DNA of 64,000 nt from Microcystis aeruginosa NIES-4325 (GTDB lineage Bacteria; Cyanobacteriota; Cyanobacteriia; Cyanobacteriales; Microcystaceae). Position 1 is the first letter of the stretch. Each line of letters starts with the position of its first letter. The DNA lies in the NCBI RefSeq assembly GCF_008974145.1, contig NZ_BJKP01000005.1, forward strand, positions 62,001 through 126,000, given 5' to 3'. A program made the position numbers and the translations under genes. Shown here piece by piece: positions 53,936 to 63,420 of this stretch. The notes below the pieces were generated by a model. That model had not been told where the DNA came from. It searched no databases and worked only from the letters and a program-made list of their open reading frames with translations.

Positions 53936-55399
53936 ATGAATAATTGCTGGATAGATTGGGAGAAAATAACTAGGGATTTTCTTAATTCCCGCAAAATCAA
54001 GCAAGTTGCTGAATTGCGAGGATTCTATCGAGTTAATCCCTCCGGTATTCCTAGAATTCCCCCCGATTTAGAATTGAGAGACTACCAAAATACAGCGATT
54101 ATCAGTTGGTTTCGTAATCGGGGAAGAGGAACTTTAAAAATGGCCACTGGCAGCGGTAAAACTATTACTGCTTTAGCTATTGCCATGGAACTTTACCAAG
54201 CGATAGAACTGCAAGTATTATTAGTAATTTGTCCCTATCGTCACCTAGTCAATCAATGGCAACGAGAAGCGGAAAAATTTAATCTTAAACCGATTTTAGC
54301 CTACGAAAGTGTCCACACATGGCAAAGTCAACTAGCCACAGAATTATATAATGTGCAAGCGGGTAATCAAAAATTTGTCACTATTTTAACTACTAACTCA
54401 ACTTTTATTAGCGAGGGTTTTCAATCACAAATAAAATTTTTTCCCGATAAAACTTTAATCGTTGGTGATGAAGCTCATAATTTAGGTTCCCCCCGATTAG
54501 AAGAATTATTACCCCGTTCTTTAGGGCTAAGATTGGCTTTATCCGCTACTCCTGAAAGATATTTTGATGAGGAAGGAACTGACGCTATTCTTGAATATTT
54601 TGGACAAATTTTACAACCAGAATTTACCCTAGCTGATGCTATTAGTAAAGGTGCTTTAGTCAATTATTTTTATTATCCAGTCTTGGTTGAATTAACCGAT
54701 AATGAGGCTTTATTATACGCAAAATTAACCCAAAGAATCGGCTGGATTTTACAGAAAAATAGTAATTTTAATAGCAATGAAAACCTGACTACATTATTAA
54801 TGCAAAGGTCACGATTAGTTGGTTCGGCAAGTAACAAATTACAGGCTTTACAACAACTGATGCAAGAGCGTTTAGATACGGATCATACTTTATTTTATTG
54901 TGGGGATGGTTATGTAGAAAATTATACTGCTAATTATCGTCGTCAAGTAGAGGCAGTTACTCATTTATTGGGCAATCAATTAGGTTATCGAGTTGCTACC
55001 TACACCGCCGAAACTTCCCTGGAAGAACGAGAAAAAATTCGCCAACAATTTGAGGAGGGTTATCTACAAGGATTAGTGGCAATTAGATGTTTAGATGAAG
55101 GAGTAGATCTGCCATCAATTCAAAACGCAGTCATTCTGGCTAGTAGTGGTAATCCTCGACAATTTATTCAGCGTCGCGGGCGAATATTGCGCCCCCATCC
55201 CGATAAAAAACAGGCGACTTTATTTGATATGATTGTTATGCCGCCCACCTTAGATCGAGAAACCTGGGAAGTAGAAAGGAATTTGTTACGCAAGGAATTA
55301 AAACGCTTTCTAGAGTTTGCCCAATTAGCTATTAATGCTCAAGAAGCTGAGACTAAATTAGGGGAGATTCAAGATAGATATTGTCTTTTGTCTAATTAA
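53936..55399 (+). CDS. orphan superfamily 2 helicase (COG1061), possible Dnd-system restriction protein
   Basis: Helicase of 487 residues. ATG 53936 is preferred over TTG 53915. The core runs DYQNTAIISWFRNRGRGTLK, then Walker A KMATGSGKTITALAIA, VGDEAHNLGSP (Walker B), LRLALSATPERYF, a C-terminal lobe with VAIRCLDEGVDLPSIQNAVI and QRRGRILRPHPDK. All ATPase motifs are intact. It resembles the helicase that TIGR models tie to DNA phosphorothioation (dnd) restriction, but no dnd genes are in the window, so it could be an unrelated repair helicase. It is isolated and flanked by long gene-free stretches. Confidence 0.75.
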   Translation: MNNCWIDWEKITRDFLNSRKIKQVAELRGFYRVNPSGIPRIPPDLELRDYQNTAIISWFRNRGRGTLKMATGSGKTITALAIAMELYQAIELQVLLVICPYRHLVNQWQREAEKFNLKPILAYESVHTWQSQLATELYNVQAGNQKFVTILTTNSTFISEGFQSQIKFFPDKTLIVGDEAHNLGSPRLEELLPRSLGLRLALSATPERYFDEEGTDAILEYFGQILQPEFTLADAISKGALVNYFYYPVLVELTDNEALLYAKLTQRIGWILQKNSNFNSNENLTTLLMQRSRLVGSASNKLQALQQLMQERLDTDHTLFYCGDGYVENYTANYRRQVEAVTHLLGNQLGYRVATYTAETSLEEREKIRQQFEEGYLQGLVAIRCLDEGVDLPSIQNAVILASSGNPRQFIQRRGRILRPHPDKKQATLFDMIVMPPTLDRETWEVERNLLRKELKRFLEFAQLAINAQEAETKLGEIQDRYCLLSN

Positions 55400-55536
55400 A
55401 AGCTAAAGATTCATATTTTTGCAGCTTTTATGCTAGAATAGAGGTTAGTTAAGAATTGATCGCCGAGAAAAGTTAAGCCAAGCGAATAGCGATCGATAAA
55501 GTTGTATAATTTTCTTTCCTCTACTTCTAAACTTCT

Positions 55537-56190
55537 ATGCATCCCCGTCAACAACCCCGCCGCATTGCTCGAGAACTTGCCCTTTTGAGTTTAAGTCAGA
55601 TTAAAGGCAATCCTGAAAACCTGGAACAGCAAACTTTAAACGATTTAATTTTAGTCGCAGTTAGAACCTTAACCCTAGAAATTCAAGAAACCTTAGAAAC
55701 CGCAGCTGCCGAAATTAGTCGTGGTAATGAACGGATTCTCGCTAGTGATACTAAGGCGACAAATCTAAAAAGCGCCCAAACTATGGTACAAGAAGCAATT
55801 TCTCTTACCCACAATGCCATTAATCGCTTAGGAACTGTGATAGATTTTCCCGAAATTGTCCAGTTATCTAGTCAGTACGAAGTGCGGGAATATGCCCTAG
55901 AATTAATCGGTACAGTCTATCGTCGTCGTGCGGAAATCGAACAGGAATTAACCGGTGCTTTAGTGGATTGGCAACTGCATCGTTTACCGAGAATCGATCG
56001 AGATATCCTGCAAATTGCCGTGGCAGAAATGCTCTATCTCGATATACCTCAAAAAGTAGCAATCAATGAGGCGATCGAATTAGCCAAACGTTATTCTGAT
56101 GATGAAGGTTATCGCTTTATTAATGGCGTTCTCCGACGGGTAACAAATAAGCTAAACGAAGCAGAAAAAGCCGTATCTACCCAGAGTTAA
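55537..56190 (+). CDS. nusB: transcription antitermination factor NusB
   Basis: Protein of 217 residues, longer than the E. coli form (139). [20 protein letters not shown] opens the helical fold. The inserted central part (about 35-115, coiled and Glu/Ala-rich) is common in cyanobacteria. The end has [47 protein letters not shown], which is diagnostic. With NusE/S10 it binds boxA to let RNA polymerase run through rRNA operons. Confidence 0.93.
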   Translation: MHPRQQPRRIARELALLSLSQIKGNPENLEQQTLNDLILVAVRTLTLEIQETLETAAAEISRGNERILASDTKATNLKSAQTMVQEAISLTHNAINRLGTVIDFPEIVQLSSQYEVREYALELIGTVYRRRAEIEQELTGALVDWQLHRLPRIDRDILQIAVAEMLYLDIPQKVAINEAIELAKRYSDDEGYRFINGVLRRVTNKLNEAEKAVSTQS

Positions 56191-56208
56191 CCCCGAAAGA
56201 AATCAATA

Positions 56209-56682
56209 CTACAATGACCACATTTTATAGGGAAATTTCTGTAAATTGCTATTGTAGTATCGCTCATCTCCCGTGACTTCTTCGCCGATCCAATCAGGAA
56301 TACTAATGACTTGATCCTCTTGTTCTAACTCAATTTCAGCCATAATTAAACCTTGATTATCCCCTAAAAATTCATCAACTTCCCAAGTTAAATTCTCCAG
56401 AGAAATACGATGACGAATCTTTTCAATTAAAGGTTTTTTACAGAGGTTTTCTAACATGATTGCCGCCTCTTCTAGGGGAATTGCATACTCGAATTCCAGG
56501 CGACTAATACCCTCAGTCTTGCCTTTAATGGTTAAATAACCCCGATCTCCAACTACACGAACTCGCACAGTTGTCAATCCCTCTTGGGTAGGAATATATC
56601 CCTGACGATACAACTTGCCAGCAGCCAGCGATCGCCAAGAATCCCCTTTAACCAGAAACTTCCGTTCAATTTCAACAGACAT
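56209..56682 (-). CDS. CYTH-domain triphosphatase
   Basis: Protein of 157 residues. The signature EIERKFLV near the N-terminus (ExExK) and alternating charged strands (RVRVVGDRGYLTIKGK, RLEFEYAIP, WEVDEFLGDNQGLIMAEIEL) form the triphosphate tunnel fold. The family hydrolyses inorganic triphosphate or thiamine triphosphate, or is an adenylate cyclase relative. It shares strand with gloA 21 bases away and is convergent with nusB. Confidence 0.9.
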   Translation of the reverse strand: MSVEIERKFLVKGDSWRSLAAGKLYRQGYIPTQEGLTTVRVRVVGDRGYLTIKGKTEGISRLEFEYAIPLEEAAIMLENLCKKPLIEKIRHRISLENLTWEVDEFLGDNQGLIMAEIELEQEDQVISIPDWIGEEVTGDERYYNSNLQKFPYKMWSL

Positions 56683-56703
56683 AAGTTTTTGACGACAATA
56701 AAT

Positions 56704-57114
56704 TTAAGCCGTAGCCACGGCAGCAGCTTGGGTTCCTAGTTGAATTAACTCGATCTTGTAGCCATTAGGATCTTCCACAAAAGCAATCACCGTAGAACCA
56801 TGTTTCATCGGGCCCGGTTCCCGGGTGACATTACCACCAAGAACTTTAATTTTCTCACAGGTGCTATAGATATCATCCACACCTAGGGCGATATGACCGT
56901 AAGCATTACCGACTTCATAGCGATCGACTCCCCAATTATAGGTCAGTTCGATGACAGCATGATTAGCCTCATCGCCATAACCGACGAAAGCGAGAGTAAA
57001 TTGACCATTGGGATAGTCTTTCTGGCGCAGTAACTTCATTCCCAGCACATCGCAGTAAAATTGTAGAGATTCCTGCAAATTATTGACCCGGAGCATGGTG
57101 TGTAAAAGACGCAT
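56704..57114 (-). CDS. gloA: lactoylglutathione lyase (glyoxalase I)
   Basis: Enzyme of 136 residues that turns the methylglyoxal-glutathione adduct into S-lactoylglutathione. [20 protein letters not shown] holds the first metal His; [26 protein letters not shown] and [14 protein letters not shown] supply the other ligands (Glu, His, Glu). The length is normal for the bacterial enzyme. A short Ala-rich tail ends the protein. Confidence 0.95.
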   Translation of the reverse strand: MRLLHTMLRVNNLQESLQFYCDVLGMKLLRQKDYPNGQFTLAFVGYGDEANHAVIELTYNWGVDRYEVGNAYGHIALGVDDIYSTCEKIKVLGGNVTREPGPMKHGSTVIAFVEDPNGYKIELIQLGTQAAAVATA

Positions 57115-57371
57115 GATTATTTTTAGATGACATCGATCGAAAAATTACTTATCCTTGATTGTAACCAGTGCTTGGGACTTCTTATCTCCTTGAGGCTCAA
57201 CAATTATACTAATACAAGTGTACGAAAACCTCACCTGTAAAATCAGCTACTCCCCCAAGCGGTTAATAGCTGTGAACAGAATCACCCAGTTTAATCAAAT
57301 CTCTGGGACTGGAATATAATGTTAAATATCTAGGGAAGTATAGAAAATAGGAATTGGCACGGGTTAAAACT

Positions 57372-58553
57372 ATGCGTTTTTATTTAGAGTATATCAATCA
57401 CTTAGGTCGTTTACAGAAAAAATCCGCCGGGTTGGTTCGACAAGCTCACCAACCAGTTCGACACGCCGGTTTCACGATTACAGAAGTTTTACTGGCGGGT
57501 GTAATGATGCTGATTGCCGTCTTGGTATCGGGAATTGGCGTGATTAACCTGCTCAGAAGCAATTATCGAGCTAGTGCTGATAGTGAAATCCGAAATAATC
57601 TTAATCGTACTCTAGAGTTTGTTTCAGATGACCTGAGACGGGCAAGAATTATCGCTGATGCTGACGCTGCGATCGTGACGGATCAAGTAGCCGAAGCGCG
57701 TGCCGCCGGATCACGAGTAGTTCTTGCTTTCCAAATTTCTAATCCCAACAATCCAGGTCAGGCGCTCCCCGATCAGATCGTTTACTATACCACAGGCCCT
57801 GAAAATTCTTTGACCGGTCCGCGAGTCTTGTGGCGCTTTGGTCCTAATTTGGACCCTAATGGCAACTACATCACCCCCGCAGATATTGATACTTGGATTC
57901 GTTCCCCTGTCACTGATATGTTAGCAACGGCTGCTAATAACCCCAATTGTCCTGCGGATTTTAACCTAATCGACAATCCTGATGCCCCTCCTGTGGATGG
58001 TTTTTTTGCCTGTGTTCGCGATGGTGGTGGTCAAGTGATTTTGAATGCCAACGCTCAGGTGGAGATGACTACTGTGACTGCTGGAAATAGGGATAGAGTT
58101 GACTACGCTGCCAGCACCAGAGTTGCCACCAGAGCCGCCAATGGAATATTTAACCTCATCCCCCCTTCCACAGATCGTCTTTTTGGTACTGGTCTAGCAT
58201 TAACTGTACCCGTCCTTACCGCAGCAGCAAATGTTAAAGCTCAAGTTATTGGGGGAGATTTTTGTGCATCCTGTACTGTTGCTACAGGTCCCCTGAATAA
58301 TATTCCGCCAGGAGTAGCTATACCTTCAACTGTTGCGGGTACAAGTATTAGGGGAAATTCTGGAGACGCTGTTGTACTCACTATCAATTCGACACTGACT
58401 AATCGCAGTTGGAACTCTCGGACGGACACAGTACGGGCATATACTTCTACTAGTCGCAGTTCACCCAGAAGTCTTGAGAATAATCAGGTTTTATTGGTGT
58501 TTACGACGCCGTCAGCCTCCTATCAGGTTTTATTAACTATTACCCCTCGCTAA
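57372..58553 (+). CDS. type IV pilin-like protein (PilW/HpsC-like)
   Basis: Protein of about 393 residues; ATG 57372 is used, and a TTG at 57354 is also possible. GFTITEVLLAGVMMLIAVLV is a prepilin signal: cut after Gly, Phe at +1, Glu at +5, then a membrane helix. The rest (LNRTLEFVSDDLRRARII) looks like PilW or the hormogonium polysaccharide secretion pseudopilin HpsC. The residues GLVRQAHQPVRHA before the cut are encoded by a hairpin repeat (57430-57454). It is alone, convergent with trpE. Confidence 0.8.
   Translation: MRFYLEYINHLGRLQKKSAGLVRQAHQPVRHAGFTITEVLLAGVMMLIAVLVSGIGVINLLRSNYRASADSEIRNNLNRTLEFVSDDLRRARIIADADAAIVTDQVAEARAAGSRVVLAFQISNPNNPGQALPDQIVYYTTGPENSLTGPRVLWRFGPNLDPNGNYITPADIDTWIRSPVTDMLATAANNPNCPADFNLIDNPDAPPVDGFFACVRDGGGQVILNANAQVEMTTVTAGNRDRVDYAASTRVATRAANGIFNLIPPSTDRLFGTGLALTVPVLTAAANVKAQVIGGDFCASCTVATGPLNNIPPGVAIPSTVAGTSIRGNSGDAVVLTINSTLTNRSWNSRTDTVRAYTSTSRSSPRSLENNQVLLVFTTPSASYQVLLTITPR
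57430..57454 (+). repeat. hairpin repeat inside the pilin leader peptide
   Basis: GGTTGGT (57430-57436) pairs with ACCAACC (57448-57454) around an 11-base loop, and GTTCGACA recurs 10 bases further on. It lies in frame in the part removed by the prepilin peptidase. Confidence 0.8.
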
Positions 58554-58583
58554 ACTTATGGCAATAAGCTGGAACCTTAAAAT

Positions 58584-60104
58584 CTAACTTAAACAGCGAA
58601 TTGCCTCCAATAAACCCCTAGCTTTGTTGAGGGTTTCTTCGTACTCTTTCTCCGGCTCAGAATCGGCTACTAACCCTGCTCCCGCTTGCACGGAAACCAG
58701 ATAATTTTGATTACCTTGGGGACGAACAATCATAGTGCGAATCGTGATCGCACTATTTAACTGTCCCTCAAAATCGTAGTAACCATAAACCCCTGAATAG
58801 GGACCACGACGACAGGGTTCTAATTCATGGATAATTTCCATAGCGCGAATTTTCGGGGCCCCACTGACAGTTCCCGCCGGAAAACAGGCTTTTAATAAAT
58901 CCCAAGCACTTTTATTGGTGGCTAAATCCCCCACCACATTACTAACAATGTGCATAACGTGGGAATAACGTTCAATTATCATTAATTCATCCACTTTGAC
59001 CGTACCTCGATCGCATACTCGACCTAGATCATTTCTACCCAAATCCACTAACATAATATGCTCGGCAATTTCTTTGGGATCTTGCAATAAATCCGTTGCT
59101 AAAGCTTGGTCTTCACTGAAGCTTTGTCCCCGGCGACGGGTGCCAGCAATTGGTCTGACCGTAGCCCTTATTTTACCTAATTCGTCCCGTTCTGCCTTAA
59201 CCATCACTTCAGGACTAGAGCCAATAATTTGCCAATCCTTAAAGTTATAAAAAGCCATGTAGGGAGAAGGATTAATCAGACGCAGGGAACGATATAAATC
59301 GAAGGGATGACCCTGATAATTAGCATTTAAGCGCTGGGAAATAACCACCTGAAAAATATCCCCCGCTTTGATATAATCCTTGGCTTTCAAGACATTTTGA
59401 CAGAATTTTTCCTGAGTTGTATTGCTTTCATAGACTAATTCTTTTCCCTGACCAACCGGTAATAATTCCAGAGTTTTGGCATTAGTTGGTAGGGGTAATT
59501 GTAACTTCAGAACTAACTGGGTCACTCGATCGCAGGCCGCTTGATAAGCGGCTGCTAAATCGGGATTTTTACCCCGGATATCGGCATAAGCGATCGCCCA
59601 AATTTTCCGTTTAACTTGATCAAAAATAATCAGATTATCCACCTGCATCCAAATACCATCCGGTAGATCGGCATCCGTAGCGGGATAAATAGGCACTCGC
59701 GGTTCGATCCAATTAATTAATTCATAACCCCAAAAACCAAATAAACCCCCTATTCCTGCGGGTAATTGCGGCAATTTAACTGGTACGATCGGGGCTAAAC
59801 ATTGGCCTAAAATCTCGAAAGGATCCCCCGAAAAAATCTCTTGAGAACCATCGCGAAAAGTTTGGGTGGTGGTGTTTCCCCGCGCTTCCAATACCCAGAC
59901 GGGATCGCCACCTAAAAAGCTGTAGCGTCCCAAGGTTTCGCCCCCTTCCACCGACTCTAATAAAAAATTGTAGGCTTGATCGCCACAAACTTTATACCAG
60001 GCGGAAACCGGCGTTTCTAGGTCAGCGATCCATTCTTGATAGACAGGAATAAAGTTACCTTGGCCGGCGAGTTGACGAAAGCGATCGAAGTCGGGGAAGA
60101 TCAT
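58584..60104 (-). CDS. trpE: anthranilate synthase component I
   Basis: Enzyme of 506 residues that makes anthranilate from chorismate for tryptophan. ATG 60104 is chosen (MIFPDFDRFRQLAGQGNFIP); the frame is open to 60194 but that part is not TrpE-like. The C-terminal chorismate-binding domain has GSSPEVMVK, RPIAGTRRRGQSFSEDQ, DLGRNDLGRVCDRGTV, SHVMHIVSNVVGDL and CFPAGTVSGAPKIRAMEIIH. The family also contains PabB and isochorismate synthases; TrpE is preferred by full length and match. psaD lies 134 bases upstream on the same strand; I recall the same pair in Synechocystis. trpG is 3.3 kb away. Confidence 0.93.
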   Translation of the reverse strand: MIFPDFDRFRQLAGQGNFIPVYQEWIADLETPVSAWYKVCGDQAYNFLLESVEGGETLGRYSFLGGDPVWVLEARGNTTTQTFRDGSQEIFSGDPFEILGQCLAPIVPVKLPQLPAGIGGLFGFWGYELINWIEPRVPIYPATDADLPDGIWMQVDNLIIFDQVKRKIWAIAYADIRGKNPDLAAAYQAACDRVTQLVLKLQLPLPTNAKTLELLPVGQGKELVYESNTTQEKFCQNVLKAKDYIKAGDIFQVVISQRLNANYQGHPFDLYRSLRLINPSPYMAFYNFKDWQIIGSSPEVMVKAERDELGKIRATVRPIAGTRRRGQSFSEDQALATDLLQDPKEIAEHIMLVDLGRNDLGRVCDRGTVKVDELMIIERYSHVMHIVSNVVGDLATNKSAWDLLKACFPAGTVSGAPKIRAMEIIHELEPCRRGPYSGVYGYYDFEGQLNSAITIRTMIVRPQGNQNYLVSVQAGAGLVADSEPEKEYEETLNKARGLLEAIRCLS

Positions 60105-60160
60105 ATTTTGATGGTTTAGGAAACGGATAGCACAACACTTGCAGCCGATTGCGATCAGAG

Positions 60161-60228
60161 AAATCGAGAGTCGGAAGTTAAATACTAGGGCCAAATAGCT
60201 TCTAAATCTAACTCCCCACTCTCGATTT
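60161..60228 (-). terminator. long stem-loop between psaD and trpE
   Basis: The arms 60161-60180 and 60209-60228 pair over AAATCGAGAGT/ACTCTCGATTT and an inner AGTTA/TAACT. It follows the psaD stop by 10 bases. A stable 3' stem would suit the abundant psaD mRNA; there is no T tract on the minus strand. Confidence 0.5.
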
Positions 60229-60238
60229 TAGGGATTAT

Positions 60239-60664
60239 TTATGCTTCGTAGGGAGTGACACCAGAGAACTTAATTGTCGCCGGTTCGGGGTTTTTGCCGA
60301 TACTGCGGTCTTTTTTGCCGAAAAATTCACGACCGGCGTTAACTTTTTCGGGGAAGACACCATCAGCAGGGTGGAGATACTGCACTTCACCACTGGGGTA
60401 AATCCGATAGATTTTGTAATCTTCGATTTTGGGTTTGAATTTCGTCCGGAATTGGGTACCAAGAGCGAGCGCGTGTTCTTTGCGGGCTAAATAGAGGAGA
60501 TTTTCGCCTTCGTTCATGATAGCGGCGCCACCGGTGGGCATTTCAAAGACTTGTTCTTTGCTGCTTGTCCAGGTGATGGCGTATTTTTCTTCCAGATCGG
60601 CTTTGGTGAGTAAACCGCCCGTGCTGCCACCGAACTTAGGAGCTTTTCCAGAAAGTTCTGTCAT
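60239..60664 (-). CDS. psaD: photosystem I subunit II
   Basis: Stromal-side photosystem I protein of 141 residues that docks ferredoxin. [60 protein letters not shown] and [20 protein letters not shown] are diagnostic. The length matches other cyanobacteria. It confirms an oxygenic phototroph. Confidence 0.98.
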   Translation of the reverse strand: MTELSGKAPKFGGSTGGLLTKADLEEKYAITWTSSKEQVFEMPTGGAAIMNEGENLLYLARKEHALALGTQFRTKFKPKIEDYKIYRIYPSGEVQYLHPADGVFPEKVNAGREFFGKKDRSIGKNPEPATIKFSGVTPYEA

Positions 60665-60832
60665 AGGATTTTGTTCTCTCTACAAAAATAAAGAAAAGGG
60701 GTTTTAGGGAATCCTATCACTGACAGCCCCTCTCTCTAGTAGTCTTGTCAAGAACTGTAACATTATTTTGTACTAGACTATGGAACTAAGCTGCCAGCCG
60801 ATCGCCAACTGGTCTAGGAATCGGCCACCACT

Positions 60833-62470
60833 TTAATCGATCGCCCGTCGGGAAATTTGCCAACTTAAAAAAATTACCGGAATTAATCCCACTAAGACAA
60901 TGGCCAAGGCTGGGGCTGCCGCTTCCACCAAACGTTCATCACTGGCGTATTGATAAACGCGCACCGCTAGGGTATCAAAATTAAAAGGTCTTAGGACCAA
61001 AGTAGCCGGTAATTCCTTCATCACATCGACAAAAACTAACATAGCTGCCGTCAATAATCCCCCCGACAAAAGAGGAATATGCACTTTCATTAAAGTGGCA
61101 CCAGTGCCATAACCAAGGCTGCGAGAAGCATCATCTAAACTAGGTTTAATTTTACTTAAACTCGATTCTAGTGTGGAGAAAGCTACGGCTAAAAACCGGA
61201 CAATATAGGCAAAAATCAGACAGAAAATCGTGCCGCTCAGAATTAAATTTGTATTTAATCCTTGATTGAAAAAGTTATCTAATTTGCCGATAGGAATTAA
61301 AACCCCCACCGCGATAACAATGCCGGGTATAGCATAACCAGCGGCCGCAATCCGCACAGATCCCTTAAGAGTTTTATTCGGATTAAGTCTTTCCCCGTAG
61401 GCGAGAATTAAAGCTAAAACTACCGCAATAATTGCGCTTAAAGTAGCCAGAAAAAAACTGTTTCCCGATAGACTAAAAAAGTCATTATTAAAAGTTTCTT
61501 GGGCATGATTAAAGGCTAGATAAGCTAGATAAAAAGCAGGGGCAATAAACCCAAGAAATACCGGCACAAAACAGGAGATAATTGCCAAAAAACTGCGAAC
61601 AAATCCTAGTTCGTACTTAGTCGGTGACTGGAAACGATTGGTCATTTCATAGTAACGAGCTTGACGACGGGAGGATTGTTCAAGGAAAACTAAAACGAGG
61701 ATAAATACCATTAAAACTGTTGATAACTGCCCCGCCGCTATGCGATCGCCCATGCCGAACCAAGTATTATAAATCCCCGTGGTAAAAGCATTAATGCCGA
61801 AATACTGCACCGTACCAAAATCGTTCAGAGTTTCCATTAAAGCTAGGGCCAATCCCGCCATAATTGCTGGTCTTGCTAGGGGTAAAGCAACGGTAAAAAA
61901 ACCGCGCCAAGGATTACATCCCAAGGAGCGACTTGCCTCCACCGTGCAGACAGATTGTTCTAAAAAACCGACCCTTGCTAACAGATAAACGTAGGGATAA
62001 AGCACCAGTATTAACATCAGAATCCCCCCCCAAAGAGAACGGATATTAGGAAACCAATAATCCTCGACACTATCCCAAGCGAAAACGCTTCTTAAGAAGG
62101 TCTGCACCGGACCAAAATAGTCCATCATATTGGTATAAGTATAGGCCAAGAGATAGGCGGGAGCGGCAAGGGGTAGTAATAATAACCATTGAAATTGTTG
62201 ACGACCGGGAAATTGACACATCGTTATTAACCAAGCGGTGCCAACACCGATGATTAAAACGCCGCTACCCACCCCGCCCATTAACCAAAAAGAATTAACT
62301 AGATAATCCCAGAGAACAGTTTCGATCAGATGTTGCCAGACTTGACTGGAATTAGTTAATAAACTACTGGCCACCGATAAAATTGGCAGGGAAACAAGCA
62401 GGGCAATTAGTAAAACTGCAATTGTCCATCCCTGTCTAAAAAAAGAGCGAGATTCTTTGGGCAAAAACAT
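60833..62470 (-). CDS. futB: iron(III) ABC transporter permease (FutB type)
   Basis: Membrane protein of 545 residues with about twelve helices in two homologous halves, each with a BinPD-like EAA loop: EASRSLGCNPWRGFFTVALP and DDASRSLGYGTGATLMKVHI. This fused layout is that of the ferric iron permeases FutB, AfuB and HitB. It would work with FutA1/A2 and FutC, not adjacent here. An alternative would be another Fe or thiosulfate-type permease. No Fur-like site is obvious in the 79 bases upstream. Confidence 0.85.
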   Translation of the reverse strand: MFLPKESRSFFRQGWTIAVLLIALLVSLPILSVASSLLTNSSQVWQHLIETVLWDYLVNSFWLMGGVGSGVLIIGVGTAWLITMCQFPGRQQFQWLLLLPLAAPAYLLAYTYTNMMDYFGPVQTFLRSVFAWDSVEDYWFPNIRSLWGGILMLILVLYPYVYLLARVGFLEQSVCTVEASRSLGCNPWRGFFTVALPLARPAIMAGLALALMETLNDFGTVQYFGINAFTTGIYNTWFGMGDRIAAGQLSTVLMVFILVLVFLEQSSRRQARYYEMTNRFQSPTKYELGFVRSFLAIISCFVPVFLGFIAPAFYLAYLAFNHAQETFNNDFFSLSGNSFFLATLSAIIAVVLALILAYGERLNPNKTLKGSVRIAAAGYAIPGIVIAVGVLIPIGKLDNFFNQGLNTNLILSGTIFCLIFAYIVRFLAVAFSTLESSLSKIKPSLDDASRSLGYGTGATLMKVHIPLLSGGLLTAAMLVFVDVMKELPATLVLRPFNFDTLAVRVYQYASDERLVEAAAPALAIVLVGLIPVIFLSWQISRRAID

Positions 62471-62549
62471 TTTAAATAAGATTGTTAAAGCAATTTTTAG
62501 AGAACTAGGAGATGATCTACAGCAGTCCTAGGTCATTGGCTCCTAAAAA

Positions 62550-63359
62550 TTAGGATTTCTGTAACAGATTGCGGTAGTCAAACACGCGAATGAGAGTCCC
62601 TTTTTTGGGTAAATCGGCGGCACGAATCCGTAATTTATTGTCCTCGATTAAACGGATATTTTTATCCTTGACTAACTTGAGAAACTCATCTACAGACACC
62701 AATTCACAGGCATTTTTATCGGCGGCACTGGTGAAGTATTGCGTCGGGACAGCAATTCGCGGCTGTAAAACTTCGATCGCCTGTTTTGCTTCTTGGGGAT
62801 TATAATTTTTTGGACCACCTCCCACGGGAATAAAAGCTAAATCCGGCGAACCTAGGAGAATTCTTTGTTCTAATTCAATTGGGGCAGCAGCCCCCCCTAA
62901 ATGGACAATACTAATCCCCGCCTGGGTCCAACGCCAAGCCACATTCATGCCGAAACGTTGCCCCCCCATGCGATCGTGGGCGATACTAATGCCCTGGAAT
63001 TTTAATTTACCCAGATCATAGGCCCCCGGCTCAAACAAAATTTTCGGATTACCGGGTAAATTCTCGGCGGCCCCTTCATCCCAGAGTTGACTACTAATTA
63101 AAACGATATCTGCTTCTACTTTTGGCAAAGGAAAACCCGCCGTACAACCGATTGCCCGGAAGGGATTAACTAGGACTCTTTGCCCTCCTCCGGTGAATAA
63201 AAAGCAACTATGACCCAACCATTGAACTAGGAGGGAATTATCGGGTTTTTGGGGGGAAGTGGGGTTAGTGGGTTTCGGTTTAGTTTCCGCTAAAACTGAG
63301 CTTACTGCCACGGTTAAGAAACTTGTCCCCGCCGATAAGATAAAATCTCGCCTTTTCAT
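62550..63359 (-). CDS. MBL-fold hydrolase with Tat signal, metal site degenerate
   Basis: Protein of about 269 residues started at ATG 63359, which puts MKRRDFILSAGTSFLTVAV, a twin-arginine signal, at the N-terminus. The body looks like UPF0173-type metallo-beta-lactamase folds (VQWLGHSCFLF and ILLGSPDLAFIPVGG). At the canonical HxHxDH site it reads ISSQLWDEGA, so the three histidines are lost. Metal-dependent hydrolysis is doubtful; a binding or structural role is possible. Confidence 0.72.
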   Translation of the reverse strand: MKRRDFILSAGTSFLTVAVSSVLAETKPKPTNPTSPQKPDNSLLVQWLGHSCFLFTGGGQRVLVNPFRAIGCTAGFPLPKVEADIVLISSQLWDEGAAENLPGNPKILFEPGAYDLGKLKFQGISIAHDRMGGQRFGMNVAWRWTQAGISIVHLGGAAAPIELEQRILLGSPDLAFIPVGGGPKNYNPQEAKQAIEVLQPRIAVPTQYFTSAADKNACELVSVDEFLKLVKDKNIRLIEDNKLRIRAADLPKKGTLIRVFDYRNLLQKS

Positions 63360-63420
63360 AAATGTAGATACAGAATTAATCAAGTTAAGGTTAATTTCAG
63401 GGGTTGGGGATTAGTGAACA

